A stretch of DNA of 64,000 bases, from positions 9,027,001-9,091,000 of the forward strand of contig NC_065535.1 in assembly GCF_932294415.1 (NCBI RefSeq), in the 5' to 3' direction. Of this stretch, positions 46,536-57,059 are shown one piece after another. The translations under genes were made by a program, and so were the position numbers. Origin of the DNA: Quercus robur. Lineage: Eukaryota > Streptophyta > Magnoliopsida > Fagales > Fagaceae. How positions within the stretch are numbered: the stretch's first letter is position 1; each line of letters opens with the position of its first letter. The notes beneath the pieces were generated by a model. It did no database searches, was not told the DNA's origin, and saw only the letters and a list, made by a program, of their open reading frames with translations.

Positions 46536-47642
46536 TGTAAAGTTGAATTTATTCAACCATCTAATTGGTTTTATTCCATGCCAAATTTGCTTGTATTTCA
46601 GCATTTAGTAACCCTGTATTTAGGTGGGTTTATTGTAAGGGTAGTGAGTGAGATAGAGTGAAGTTTGCTCAAGAGTGTGCAAGAAAACAGAGACTCGCGG
46701 CTTGGCCTCGCAGGTGACTCGTGGCTGCAAGCCGCCAAATGCAGCACACGTGCCAAGCATGCCGGAAGATGAACAGTCATGCTAGCTGGAGCACTACAGG
46801 ACAAAACAGGACAACTGGCCATATGGTTATCTCGCGACTGGATCTCGCGACTTAGTCAAGCCGCGAGGTCAAGCCGCGAGCCACCCCTGTTTTGTAAATC
46901 CTGACGTTTCACATTCCTCTTCCACTCCAGTATAAATACCCCTTTTACCCACAAATGTAAGAGAGCTTCCAGAGAGAATTTTGAGAGAGAAACCCTAAAG
47001 AAAAACAAGATTGATTCACCCACAATCTATACATTAGAGTCTCTTCAAATTCCTCAACTCTCTTCCTCTCCATTGTCAAATCCTTGAGAGGCATTTTACC
47101 AAACCTTGTTCTCACCATATTCATCACTGTGAGAGGGCTGTTTGGATTTCTGGGAAGCAGTTAGGAAGGAACCAATCTTCATTGGTTGATGCTACGGTCT
47201 AGTAGCGGAATCCGGAAAGCTAGAAAAGAAAAAGGTTCGACTCAACCTCGTTGGAGCAAGAAGCTTGGAGGGCTTAGGTGCACTGGATAGATTAGGCTTG
47301 GAGGGTTTATTGCTGTCCATGTATCCCAATTATATTTTCTAGTGGATTGTTTATCGCTTGGAGGGCGGCAGAGAGGTTTTACGCCGAGGGCTTCGGTTTC
47401 CTCTTCGATAACACATCGCGTGTTGTCTTTGTGTTTGCATCTTCCTTCCTCTTTATCTTTACCTTTTTATTATCTGCTGTGGGTTGTGATTTTAATTTGG
47501 TTTAGATAGTTTTACCAATTCCATATTATAGCTTATGTTAATTTTCCGCACACTAGTTGTTTGACATAATGCTTGAATTGGTTAAGTTGTAATTTGGGGG
47601 TCTAAACGTTCAAGGGTGTTTATACACATATTTGAACTTTCA
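46536..47642 (+). repeat. 3' LTR of the gag-only element
   Basis: 1107 bp, lacking a short TGACTCGCGGG repeat unit found in the 5' LTR. TATA box at 46931. Followed by the AATAT TSD copy. Confidence 0.93.
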
Positions 47643-47943
47643 AATATTGTGAATGTTGCACTTCTAAAAAAAAATAAGAATAATAATAAGAGTTTAGTTA
47701 GCAAACTTTTACTAGTTTTTATCTAAGTTTATTACTAACACCATTGTTTTACTTACCATTATCAATCTAGCACATCAACAAGTATGAAAAATTTAGTCAA
47801 ATTTTTTCTGTCTATAAAATTTCTTAAAAAAAAAAAAAAATTCTACGTAATTCACATTAATTAGTAGTAGTTTTGTATTTGAAACAAAATGATCAATTTT
47901 CGTCTTAGGCCTCCAAATGCATTAAGCTGCCTCTGTGGCCAAC

Positions 47944-48369
47944 AATATCATTGTCAGATTGGCGTAAAGCCTTTACGGTAAAGGCAACCAATGGTTTGAA
48001 GTTCACAGGAAGCTAGCCGTAGAGATAGTGTCAGATGTCACGTAATACCCCAATTTTGAAAACCATTGCAAGCCTCCATGTTATATGGATGAGCACTACT
48101 TGGCAACCCTTGTGACCAAAACTCAACCGAGCATGAATTCCAACAGGAGCATTACTTGGGTTGATTGGTCCAGAGGTGGCTCACATCCAACAAAGTTTGA
48201 GAGGAAGGATGTCTCTGAAGCGTTTTTGCATCGGGTGAGACATGGTTTTAGTTGTACTTACAATCGTATCACAACTACAGTTTGCTTTCTTTTCGCGAGA
48301 AAGTTTCAACCAAGAACCCTAGAGCCTTTGCTAAGAATAGCCCCAGTATTGCTTGGGTTTAATCCATAG
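47944..48369 (+). pseudogene. Core-2/I transferase second exon, right part
   Basis: The frame resumes after the hAT TSD with ISLSDWRK. A 14-bp insertion (47970-47983), which makes a CGTAAAG/CTTTACG palindrome with the flank, shifts the frame. QWFEVHRKLAVEIVSDV then follows, and a TAA at 48043 replaces a conserved Tyr. From 48064 to the stop at 48367 the frame is open and conserved. Confidence 0.9.
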
Positions 48370-48503
48370 AAAAATTTGTGCCTTTTTAGCCTTTTAGTAC
48401 TAGTATTGCAAGTCGTCTAGCCATAACATTTGGGTTTAATCCATAGAAGAATTTGTACTTTTTATCTTTTTAGTACTTGTAGTAAGTTGTCTGGCCAAAA
48501 CAT
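48355..48503 (+). repeat. Tandem ~75-bp duplication over the stop codon and 3' UTR
   Basis: GGGTTTAATCCATAGAA occurs at 48355 and again at 48432, each followed by TTTTTAG...TTTTAGTACT and ending in a (C/A)ATAACATT-like sequence. The unit includes the last coding codons of the pseudogene. Confidence 0.85.
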
Positions 48504-48915
48504 TAAAGAAAAAATGAAGATTATGGTTACCGCAAGGATATAAAATAATTTGGCTGTACCATGGCACTGAGAGCATGTACAGGTGATGGAAAGGTTTCGT
48601 TGGTGTGCCTTGAAGAAAATCACTGGCCACAAGGATAAATCAGTTTGTTTCTGTTTTTGGAGAAACAAACAAGTTATACAACCAAATGAGAAAGAAAATA
48701 ATTGGTTGTATCCTAGTAATGTCCTGAAAATCAGGGATTTGTCCCTTATTTTGTTGAATTTATTTACTCTTCCCGGGGGAGTTCTTCCCTCTTCTCATAG
48801 GAGGTGTGGGCCTTGATGTCGAACCAAATTTGAAAAAATCTTTCCATTCAAGGGTGAGAAAAATCTAAGAGACCATCCAACAATTTACATGTAAACAAAA
48901 GATGAAAACTCCAAT

Positions 48916-48956
<41 letters not shown>

Positions 48957-50048
48957 ATTTAACGGTCACACAATAAAATTTCACAACATCTAGAATGACA
49001 AGATGAGGTGTTAGGTCATTATGAGTCAAAATAAAATGAAATAAAAATTATATGAGGATCATTCACAACTCAATATGACGTTTTTATAAAAATGTTGTGA
49101 GATTTTGTTATGCCATAAATAAGACTGTAAACTAGCCAAACCGAGCCACGTATTAAAAATTTCACAATTAATTTATTTTTTATTTTTTGTGCTGAATTTT
49201 AGGCTTATTCATTTAGCTTTAGCTTTAGCTTTATTTCAAATGCAAGCTAAGCTCGAACTTATTACCAAACAAGATTACATGTTCACACTAGGTTCATCTT
49301 CTTGTCGAATAGGCTTGAGTTTGTTCACAAGTTACTTCATTAATTAACTTATTTTTTTTCTCATATATAGAAAATAGTGACTAGAATTTGTTACCCTTTT
49401 ACAAATTTATGGAATTTTACTATGAATAGACTTATAGATTGATTATATTATAATAAAGTAGAAATAATAATTTGATATTATATGAAACTATTTACAGACT
49501 AATATAATTCAATCTCAAGTTTATCTAAGTATATTTTTAGACAAATCTACGTATAGAAATATAATATTATATATAATTAAATTGCGCCTCATGTTCATAA
49601 ACTTGTTCACAAACAAATAATAATGTTTGAACTTGGCTTGTTTAATAGTCGAGCCTAAATTTTGGCTTTAACTTGAATTGTTTACTAAACAAATGAATAT
49701 ATGTAAACTTTTCTCAAGCCAAGTTTGAGTTGTTCATAAACAACTTAATTCAATTACAGCTTTAGCCATAGACTTTCTCAACTACAATAAAGGAAAACGT
49801 TTTTCCCTCTCTTTTTTAACGAAGAAAAAAAAATACAATTTGTTAAAATCATTTTAAATCTAAAACCTCCTTATTAAAAAACATTGTGTTGTGTCTGTTT
49901 CAGTGGTGAGCAATGACATTGTGTTCCAAGTGATAAAAAGCATTATAATGGTTTGAAAAATAAAAAATGTTGGACAGTCTCACGAGCATTAATAATTAAT
50001 AATGACCTTGGATGAGGGCATTAACTAGGCCATTCATAAACAGGGTAA
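48504..50048. other. AT-rich intergenic DNA
   Basis: No gene was recognised. A run of more than 30 T lies at 48919-48951. Short GCTTTAGCTTTAGCTTTA repeats and GAGCC/GGCTTG-type motifs at 49195-49760 suggest an old, unassigned repeat. Confidence 0.4.
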
Positions 50049-50242
50049 GAGAAATTATACAATATTCTAATGGGCCACGTCACTTGTCCACCATTCCACT
50101 AAAAAACTCTCACTTGTTTAAAATTGTTGAGTCAGTAATTAGTTTTTGTTTTAAAAAAATTTTAACTTAGCAATTTTAAACAAATGGAAGTCTTTTAGTA
50201 GAATGGTGGATCACCTCACTTGTCTGGACCTTATAATTTCTC
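50049..50242. mobile_element. Fold-back MITE, about 194 bp
   Basis: The two halves are inverted copies: GAGAAATTATA...TCCACCATTCCACTAAAAAA on the left, and the reverse complement of TTTTAGTAGAATGGTGGATC...TATAATTTCTC on the right, with TTGTTTAAAATTG in both arms. Only a short loop (about 20-30 bp) separates them. Non-coding. Confidence 0.8.
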
Positions 50243-52043
50243 AAGGGTAGGGCTACTTGGCAGAGGAATCAATTTCCACATTTATATATTATTGGGTGCA
50301 CCAGGGCATGAACCAAGGCTCCCTAACGGTCAATGAAGAAGAACACAACCTAATAAAGACCATAGTAGCCGATTAAGGTAATTGAAGCTAACAATCCCCA
50401 TCAGCAGTAGAACAAACTTGTCACCCTAACTCCCCATCCTGTGGGAGTATTATCCACATGCTTTGGAATATCAAGTGGATGACACGGTTAAGGGTGAGAT
50501 TACAGATTTGGGTTTGATATATTTTGAAAGGTTACTTTCGTGTTATGTACGCGACTTGGTGGTGGGGAGGAATAGTGGGTCTGATGTGAATTATATCGTG
50601 TGTTGTAGGTTTATTGTGAGGGGTGTGCACTGCGCCATTAACCCGCCGTGTTAGGAATACGAAACGACAGTATTGTATGACTTTGCTTTTGGGTTGTGGC
50701 TCTTGGCCTGTGGGGGTTTTTTTTTTTTTTTTTTTTTTTTGGGTTAAATTGTAAATTATGTCTCTAAAGTTTAAATGTGTTTGGATTTTATTTCTTAAAA
50801 TTTCAGGATTTGGACTTTATCTTCTAAAGTTTAGAGGTGTTTGGATTTTACAACTAGAAGTTTCAGGATTTGGATTTTTACTTCTAAAGTTCTATTTTGT
50901 TTTCATCCGCAACCATTTTTGCCCATATTTTCTGTTAAGGCTATGTTTGGCAACATGTAAAATATTTTTTGAGGGTAAAATATTTTCAGGTGAAAATATT
51001 TTTGGGAAAGGAAAATATTTTCAAGTGTTTGGTTACATTCTGAAAATTGCTTTGAAAAATATTTTCAGGTGTTTGGTTACATTCTAAAAATGCTTATTTT
51101 CTACTACTTTCCAACATTTTCTTAGCTTCCAAACAAATTTTAAATATAGAATTTCAATATAAAAACTTAATGAAACAAGACTCAAAACAAAACCATTCAT
51201 TAAATACCATCATCATAAGGCAAATTGAGAGAGGAAGGTAGAAAGAGTGAGAGATTGAAGGAAAGGGAAAGGTAGATCGAGAAAGAGATAGAGATTGGTC
51301 ATGGGTGGGTTGATCTAGAGGCGATGACAATGAGATCTAGAGGAAAAAATGACAAGATCAGTCATGGATGGGTTGATTTATAGGCAACGACAATGAGATC
51401 GAGAGGAAAAAAAAACGAGATCAATCATGGATGGTGGTAACGAGATCTTGAGGAGACGATATGACCCAAATCATAGGGCTTGCATGCACGATAGCAGAGC
51501 TATGCATTGAGGACAACGATCTGGGCTTCACTGGTGGCCAATCTCTCTGTCCTTCGGCTTAAGCTTGGCGTGACTCATGAGTGATGAGAGTGAGAATGAG
51601 CAGAACAAATTTTTTTCGAAGGATTGTAAATGGTTTGAAGGGAGTATTAGTGTTTAAATATTTTATAGGTGTGGGTGGGTTATTTTATGGTCAAATGCAT
51701 TAATTTTCAATTTGACCTTATTTTCCTAAGTGTATGTGTGTGTGTGTATATATATATATAAAATTCATCATCTAGCAAATGGAAAATTTACAGCTCATGA
51801 TTAAAAAAACATGTAACTAAAGATGTATTGAATATAATGCAATAATATCATATTTATTGAGAGAAAGAGAGGTAATTACAGATAAATATTAATGCGAATA
51901 GGTCTTTATTTGTTATTTTTTACAATAACACCAAGAGGTACATTCTCGAAGAAAGAAAAAAAAAAAAAAAAACACCAAGATGTAGCAGTTGAGTTACAAG
52001 AATCTTGGCAGACCTCTTTTTATTATAGATCACATGTACATTA
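50243..52043. other. Intergenic DNA with short repeats downstream of the PMEI gene
   Basis: No supported gene. The ORF at 50463-50654 has no recognisable domain. TCTAAAGTTTAAATGTGTTT-like 51-bp units recur three times at 50759-50885. A GTGTTTGGTTACATTCT(G/A)AA unit recurs at 51024 and 51070. GATCTAGAGG/GATCGAGAGG repeats lie at 51300-51450, and a TG/TA microsatellite at 51730-51760. Confidence 0.5.
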
Positions 52044-52580
52044 TTATAGGATCTCATCAATTATAACGAAACTAATGAAGGCTAGCCTCCCCACTTTGCT
52101 AGGGACATCTGCAATTGGAGATCGACGTTTGCTCGTATTGTATTCAGTTTCACAATCTGCATTTATTAAAGCTGCATCCATAGCTAAATTTGTCGCTTTT
52201 GTATAATTCTTTGAAATCGTAGCCAAGTATGCACCACTCAATTTCCCTAGTGCATCAGTAAAATGGGTTTGGCAAGTCTGAAGTAGAGCCTTATCCTGTG
52301 GGTCTTCGAGTATTTCAAGAATTTTTGGGATTCGATTAACAATGGTAGTTTCTAATAGATTCATGTTTGAAGAAAAAGAAATGATGAGAAGAACATTTAG
52401 ATCAGCTGTAGAAGTACGATTGTCTGCAGCAAAAGTTGATGAACACAACTCATAGTCCGTGGATTTGTGGCAAATGCTATCAAGATAGGTATCGTTTACT
52501 GCATTAGAAACTTGGTAGAAAAGCGAGGTGACTAGTAAGGGGATTACCAAGATTGATAGGCAGCTAATTGGAGATACCAT
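52044..52580 (-). CDS. Plant invertase/pectin methylesterase inhibitor (PMEI-type), intact
   Basis: 178 residues in one exon, the usual size. An N-terminal hydrophobic signal peptide (about residues 1-27) points to the cell wall. The four conserved Cys are present in the family pattern: C37 and C46 (ICHKSTDYELC) in the first hairpin, and C103 and C143 in the bundle. Proteins of this family form a four-helix bundle that inhibits pectin methylesterase or acid invertase; which target applies cannot be told from sequence. A TATA box lies about 70 bp upstream of the ATG. The start is the first ATG before the signal peptide. It is the only undamaged host gene in the window. Its promoter is duplicated 8 kb away. 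Confidence 0.92.
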   Translation of the reverse strand: MVSPISCLSILVIPLLVTSLFYQVSNAVNDTYLDSICHKSTDYELCSSTFAADNRTSTADLNVLLIISFSSNMNLLETTIVNRIPKILEILEDPQDKALLQTCQTHFTDALGKLSGAYLATISKNYTKATNLAMDAALINADCETEYNTSKRRSPIADVPSKVGRLAFISFVIIDEIL

Positions 52581-52647
52581 TTTCTTTTTCCTTTTTCCAA
52601 GTTCTTTGTCAAGAATGATATTATTGATTCATGTATCTTTTGATTTC

Positions 52648-52657
52648 CTATTTATAC
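52648..52657 (-). promoter_or_regulatory. TATA box of the PMEI gene
   Basis: The minus strand reads TATAAATAGG, 68 bp before the ATG. It lies inside the left duplication copy and is repeated at 60776-60785. Confidence 0.75.
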
Positions 52658-53264
52658 TATCTTAACTTGGCATGAGATAGCTATTTTTCACTAAATTTTT
52701 TTGGAAAACAACTTTATTTCATGCCAACTCATTTTCCAATATTTGAGTAGCAATCATAAAATGAGTTGCAAAATTATCGTTTGTCTTCTTTTATTAGCTT
52801 GGCGGAGGTCGAATTACTTTTCAAAAGAAAACAACTCTATCTATATTTGAATTACTTTTTTTAGTTTGATGAGAGATAGAGTTTTTTTTTTTTTTTAATT
52901 TTTAAATTTTTTTTTTTTATCTAGTTGTTTTCTAAAATTACAAAACAACTCTATCTCAAGTCAAGAGAAATAAGAGAAGTAAAAACTATAAATAGACCAG
53001 TACTTTACGGGCATTTAATTAGTAAATACTAGTGAATACACATCAATATCCTATGTCCATAAAATACACAAAAATGTGTGAGGGAAAATAAATTTGATGA
53101 GTGGCTATCTATATAATAATTAGAAAGGATAGATTTCTAATTTTTTATCTTTAATCACAAACTCACGATGTAGAAGTAAAACAATAAGCCATAAGCTACC
53201 ACTGTGTACCCCAAAGACTTGGAAAGATGCTTAGCCAATAAAAAGAAAAGAAAAAAGAAAATCA

Positions 53265-53266
53265 TC

Positions 53267-53298
<32 letters not shown>

Positions 53299-53300
53299 AA
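53265..53300 (+). repeat. (TA)n run at the Helitron 5' end
   Basis: TA repeats follow the 5' TC terminus directly. Confidence 0.9.
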
Positions 53301-55158
53301 ACCGAAGCCTCTGGAGCTCTCACAATTTTCCATGTCAGCATTATTTAAAAAACAAAAAACAAAAACAAAAACAAAATTTCGGATTTTTTTTAAAGAAAAC
53401 AACCCGACTATTCTATATCTCTCCCGACTCCCCTCCTAATGTAGAAGAACTTCTTCTCTCTTTAAATTGCTAACCTTCTCCCAAATCCATAACCTCACGC
53501 ACGCAGTCTCTTCCATTTATAAATCCTAATGCTAATGCAGAAAGAGACCTAATGCAGAAGCACTCCCTCTCTCACTCTAAATCTCTAAGCTCTATGGGAT
53601 ACGGCGTTCCTGCTAGCTGCTACAACGTTTTCAAACATATTGATTGGACTGGCTCAATATATTCTAAGAATGGTCAGGATCGATAGCCCTTATGGACTGG
53701 CTCAAATTCCCTAATGCCTACATCTTCAAGATGAACATCCCAGGTAACACCTGACTCTCTAATTTCATTTGGGTATTAAGCAAAATTGAATCATTTTTTG
53801 TTTTTGATTTATAGTTAGTTGTGACTAAATTACACCTTTACGTTCAGTAATTTTTAATAGAGAATAGATGATTGGCTTGCTGAAAACTTTAAGACAGATG
53901 AAGGAGCGAGTCGATAATGCAATCATGTAAGCCTTTATTGAAAAAATCAGTTCTAAATCTTTTTTTTTTTTCCTTTCATTTATATGCTTATTTTTGTATG
54001 TTCTCAAACTTATATCTGATAGTTTGGCATGGATAAAGATCACAACAAGGTGTTAGCAAAAGAGCCGTTCCTTTGCAAGAATGGCTTCATTATGAGCGCA
54101 GCTGATTCCTTGGATATTTGACGACTTTTTAGTGAAGTTATTGAAAATTTTCAAACCTAAACAGGTAATTATTTTAATTCACTATATTTATTTCTTTATT
54201 AAAATAGGTTGACCATGATTCTTAGTTTGTGGCTTTAGTTGTGATGGAGATTTGGTTTAAAGCAATATTAAAGGTTGTTTTAATATTTTCTTATGGCCAT
54301 AATATAGAGCGAGATTGTATTATAATTTATGAAATGACCATGACTTCGACACTATAATCAAAAAGCAGATACCTCTTTATACTTATACATTAATTGTTGG
54401 CCATTGTAAAAAATTGAATCCTACGCATTTGCTTTATGTTAATATTTTCCTCTAAGAATGGTATTGTGTTTTGTTATTGGTTGAAACGTTGTCTTCAATA
54501 TTAATATATACCCTTTTAACTATTATATTTTGTTGGCAGGTTTATTACATGTGTTCTAATTTGTATAAGATTGTATTACCATGCTTGGAATGGCTAGACT
54601 TTGGTGGTAAAATCAAAGTATATCGGTAATTAAAATTAAAATCAAACATGTGGCATTTAATGTGTTATGGCATATTTGCACTTCACAATTTATTCTTCTT
54701 ATTGTTTCATCATTGACTATTGTAATAAAAATATTTTATGTATTAGTTGAAATTTATTTTGAGTTTGAATGAGATTTCTACACCGTATAAATTTACAGTT
54801 TTATATATAACTAATTCTTAGTCAATTATATTTTTTGGCTTTTTATGTGCAATAGTGTATGGGCACAAAATTTTTCCCATGACACAACCAAGTTTATTGG
54901 GTTCTACCAATAGCAATTTTGGAGAAAACCCATAGGTTTATTTTATTTCTAAGAAAGATGAAAGAGAAGAAGTTGAGAAGAAGTTACCAAATGAATATGA
55001 ACCACTATTCCATATCCAAATGATTATGAGCCTTCAATATGCACATTTTCAGTCAATAGACGCATTTTTTTTTCAATAGGCACATTTTTATTCAATATGC
55101 ACATTTTTGTTCAATAGGCATATTTTCATTTATCAGGCAACTTTTCAGTCAATAGGTA

Positions 55159-55896
55159 TGTGGGGATCGGCCCAAAATAACAGGTTGGGCCTTGGACCCG
55201 TCCGAGGACCGCAGCCCATTCGAGGAGTCAACATGACTCAAGCAATCCATGTTCAAGCGTCACAAGAAACAAAGACGACATTTCCGAGGAGGAATTTCTC
55301 CTTGGATATTGAAAATTCGGAGCAAATGTACATCCCAGCCACTGAGACCCCTATCTTGGATACATGAATAGGAGGGAAATATGAAATATCTAAGCCAAAG
55401 CTGCCACCGCCACATTGAATGCACTATAGCTACTCTCCTGGCCGCATTAATGTGGAGAAGGCTCCTGAACAGTGCTACCTTGGCTACTGCAACTCACAAG
55501 GAACTGAGAGGGGTGTCTGATGGGACAAGTGCTCAAGTAAAGGTTTAGATGATCGACAAGTGTAAAGCTAGGATGATAAAAAGAGGCCTATATAATGTGT
55601 AGAAGTCCCCGTAAGAGAGGGCATGAAAGAAAAGAAAGAAAAAAGATTATGGTGTAAAAGTAATCCTGCTGCATTTGCTTATATCCAAAAATCAGGTTGT
55701 ATCCCAATCATTTTGGGTGATTTTGGAAGATAATGACTTTTGTTCTTGTTCATATATTCCCTCAACCCATGCAGTATTCCGTTGAACTTATTTAAACCTA
55801 GTTCTTAGATCCATACTCTACAAAAACTCACTGTGTTGGACTTTTTGGACCAGAACTTGAACAACGAGAACTGGGTAACCAAATTGTTCCCCTACA
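55159..55896. mobile_element. Solo LTR inside the Helitron, 738 bp
   Basis: It starts TGTGGGGATCGGCCC and ends GTTCCCCTACA; AGGTA flanks both sides (55154-55158 and 55897-55901), a perfect 5-bp TSD. The small + ORF at 55107-55367 crosses its edge and is not a gene. Confidence 0.88.
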
Positions 55897-56355
55897 AGGT
55901 ATATTTTCATTCAATAAACACCTTTAATATATATCCAATATAAAGAACTATAACATTTCAATAGACACATTTCGAAATATCTAATATGAAGGGTTATGAC
56001 TTTTTTTTTTCCCCCTGAAATCATTTGATAGTTATTCTTGTGCATCGCACAGATTAGCTACTAGTTAGTTAAATAAACAATTCTTTTTGAATAACACATC
56101 CACAGGAGGTGCTAGCAATGCTCATTGAGCTTTCTAAATAACACATCATATTAATTGCTTATTTACGTGTTTATTTTAAATTCTTAATCAAACATGCAAA
56201 ATGATATGTGCTTGGTTTAAACAAAATTGATAGATAATAAAATTGTGCCTCATATCCAAATATGAGCAGCAAAGGATGGGTCTTAAATCATTAATCACAA
56301 ATTTAGTTTAAGGTCTTATGACAATGGCAGTAAAACACAATAAACCATAAAGCTG

Positions 56356-56613
56356 TCACTCCCAATAATCTATTTTCTCATACAGTCCCACACAAAAAAA
56401 AGGTAAGGTAGACACTAGTATAGAAACTTGAACCACTACGAGGAGCAACACGACCAAGTCGTGGTGTCCTAGTATAGAAACTTGAACCACTACGAGGAGC
56501 AACACAACCAACTTTGCTGTTAGATCCACCTCGACATTATTTGTTGCCATGTATTGTAGTGAGAGTAGTACTGCTCCCTTTGGATACGTACTCATCATCA
56601 TCATCACATGCAA
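56356..56613 (-). pseudogene. Unidentified gene fragment, left copy
   Basis: On the minus strand, a frame with a run of Asp (CDDDDEYVSKGSSTTLTTIH) and APRSGSSFYTRTPRLG-like sequence is readable in both duplication copies (also near 62590-62850). I do not recognise the protein. The copies share stops, and the left copy has an internal ~60-bp duplication. Only a decayed fragment can be claimed. Confidence 0.35.
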
Positions 56614-57059
56614 ATTAGACTTTGTTCTTGATGTTAGAAGTAGGTTTCTCTTCCGAGGAGGACTTATCGAAGAATAAAAGCTTTGCTAATTTGTCCATCT
56701 TTTCAAACATTTGCTTGAATATTGTAGGGACTATCACTACAACAAACTTTAGTTATTTCAACTCTCTTTTATCGAAGGTTTACTAAAATCTGTCGATACA
56801 ATCTATAAATACAAGGGCGGCAGGCTATATTATTCAGCTTTATTTCAAAAGTTATTTGGTCCCTCAAAATAATAAAATCACCCTTGAAATAAATGTGAAA
56901 AAAAAAAAAAAAAAAAACTCGGCAGTTTCTTCAGCCCATAACCCTTGATAAAAAATTACAAAATTTTCACCCCTTGAAAAAAGCCCACAACAAAATTTTC
57001 ATCCCTTGAAAAAACCCACAACAAAATTTAAAAGCCCAGAACGTAACCCACAAACACAT

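Larger units (their letters stand above)
39208..47642 (+). mobile_element. LTR retrotransposon with gag and a second ORF but no pol, 8.4 kb
   Basis: LTRs at 39208-40319 and 46536-47642 start TGTAA and end ACTTTCA. AATAT flanks both sides (39203-39207 and 47643-47647). After the 5' LTR comes TTTGGTATCGGGGTGGG, a tRNA primer site like TGGTATC. A purine tract (CCAAAGGGGGAGAT) precedes the 3' LTR. The interior has a gag with two CCHC knuckles (40389-42358), 2.2 kb of non-coding DNA, and an ORF at 44594-45739. No protease, integrase, RT or RNase H was found on either strand. It fits terminal-repeat elements that keep only GAG, plus an extra gene. LTRs differ by a few percent by eye. Confidence 0.92.
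38899..47935. mobile_element. Non-autonomous hAT element, itself split by an LTR element
   Basis: The left end CAGGGCCGGCTGAATG and the inverted right end CAGAGGCAGCTTAATG are hAT-type terminal repeats (about 12 of 16 match). The 8-bp TSD TGGCCAAC is at 38891-38898 and 47936-47943. Without the nested LTR element (39208-47642 plus one TSD copy) it is only about 600 bp and has no transposase. It sits in a coding exon of the Core-2/I gene. Confidence 0.9.
38130..48369 (+). pseudogene. Core-2/I-branching beta-1,6-GlcNAc transferase-like (DUF266/BC10 family), disrupted
   Basis: Family members are type II Golgi glycosyltransferases of about 380-400 residues. Readable parts in order are a hydrophobic N-terminus (about 38155-38245), [37 protein letters not shown], the intron at 38563-38665, QVEWGQATVVDAKRRLLANA, RFVLLSETCIP-like LLSETCIPLFNF, and at 48064-48369 CYMDEHYLATLVTK, WVDWSRGGSHPTKF and CFLFARKF with a normal stop. 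Lesions are TAG at 38304 and 38445, a frameshift near 38451-38465, a hAT element at 38899-47935, a 14-bp insertion at 47970-47983, and TAA at 48043. Expression of a full enzyme is not possible. Confidence 0.9.
53265..56064 (+). mobile_element. Helitron, 2.8 kb, non-autonomous
   Basis: It begins TCTATATAAATATATA and ends with a hairpin GTGCATCGCAC, then AGATTAGCTACTAG, the usual plant Helitron 3' form ending CTAG. It is inserted between A (53264) and T (56065). The unoccupied site is preserved in the right duplication copy as TCA|TTAGTTAAATAAAC at 61977/61978. There is no Rep/helicase. It contains a solo LTR (55159-55896) and short repeats of the type CAATAGGCACATTTT. Confidence 0.93.
52630..56734 (+). 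repeat. Left copy of a direct duplication flanking a CACTA element
   Basis: It starts CATGTATCTTTTGATTTCC and ends ATTGTAGGGACTAT, where the CACTA begins. Excluding the Helitron (53265-56064) it is about 1.3 kb and matches 60759-62863. Compared with the right copy, about 250 bp near 56410 is replaced by a short tandem repeat (GAAACTTGAACCACTACGAG, twice). Confidence 0.9.

Noticed and set aside
52044-52206. + strand ORF over the PMEI gene
   Set aside because: Antisense shadow of the PMEI coding region.
55107-55367. 86-codon + ORF in the Helitron
   Set aside because: It spans the junction of the Helitron and the nested solo LTR; no domain.
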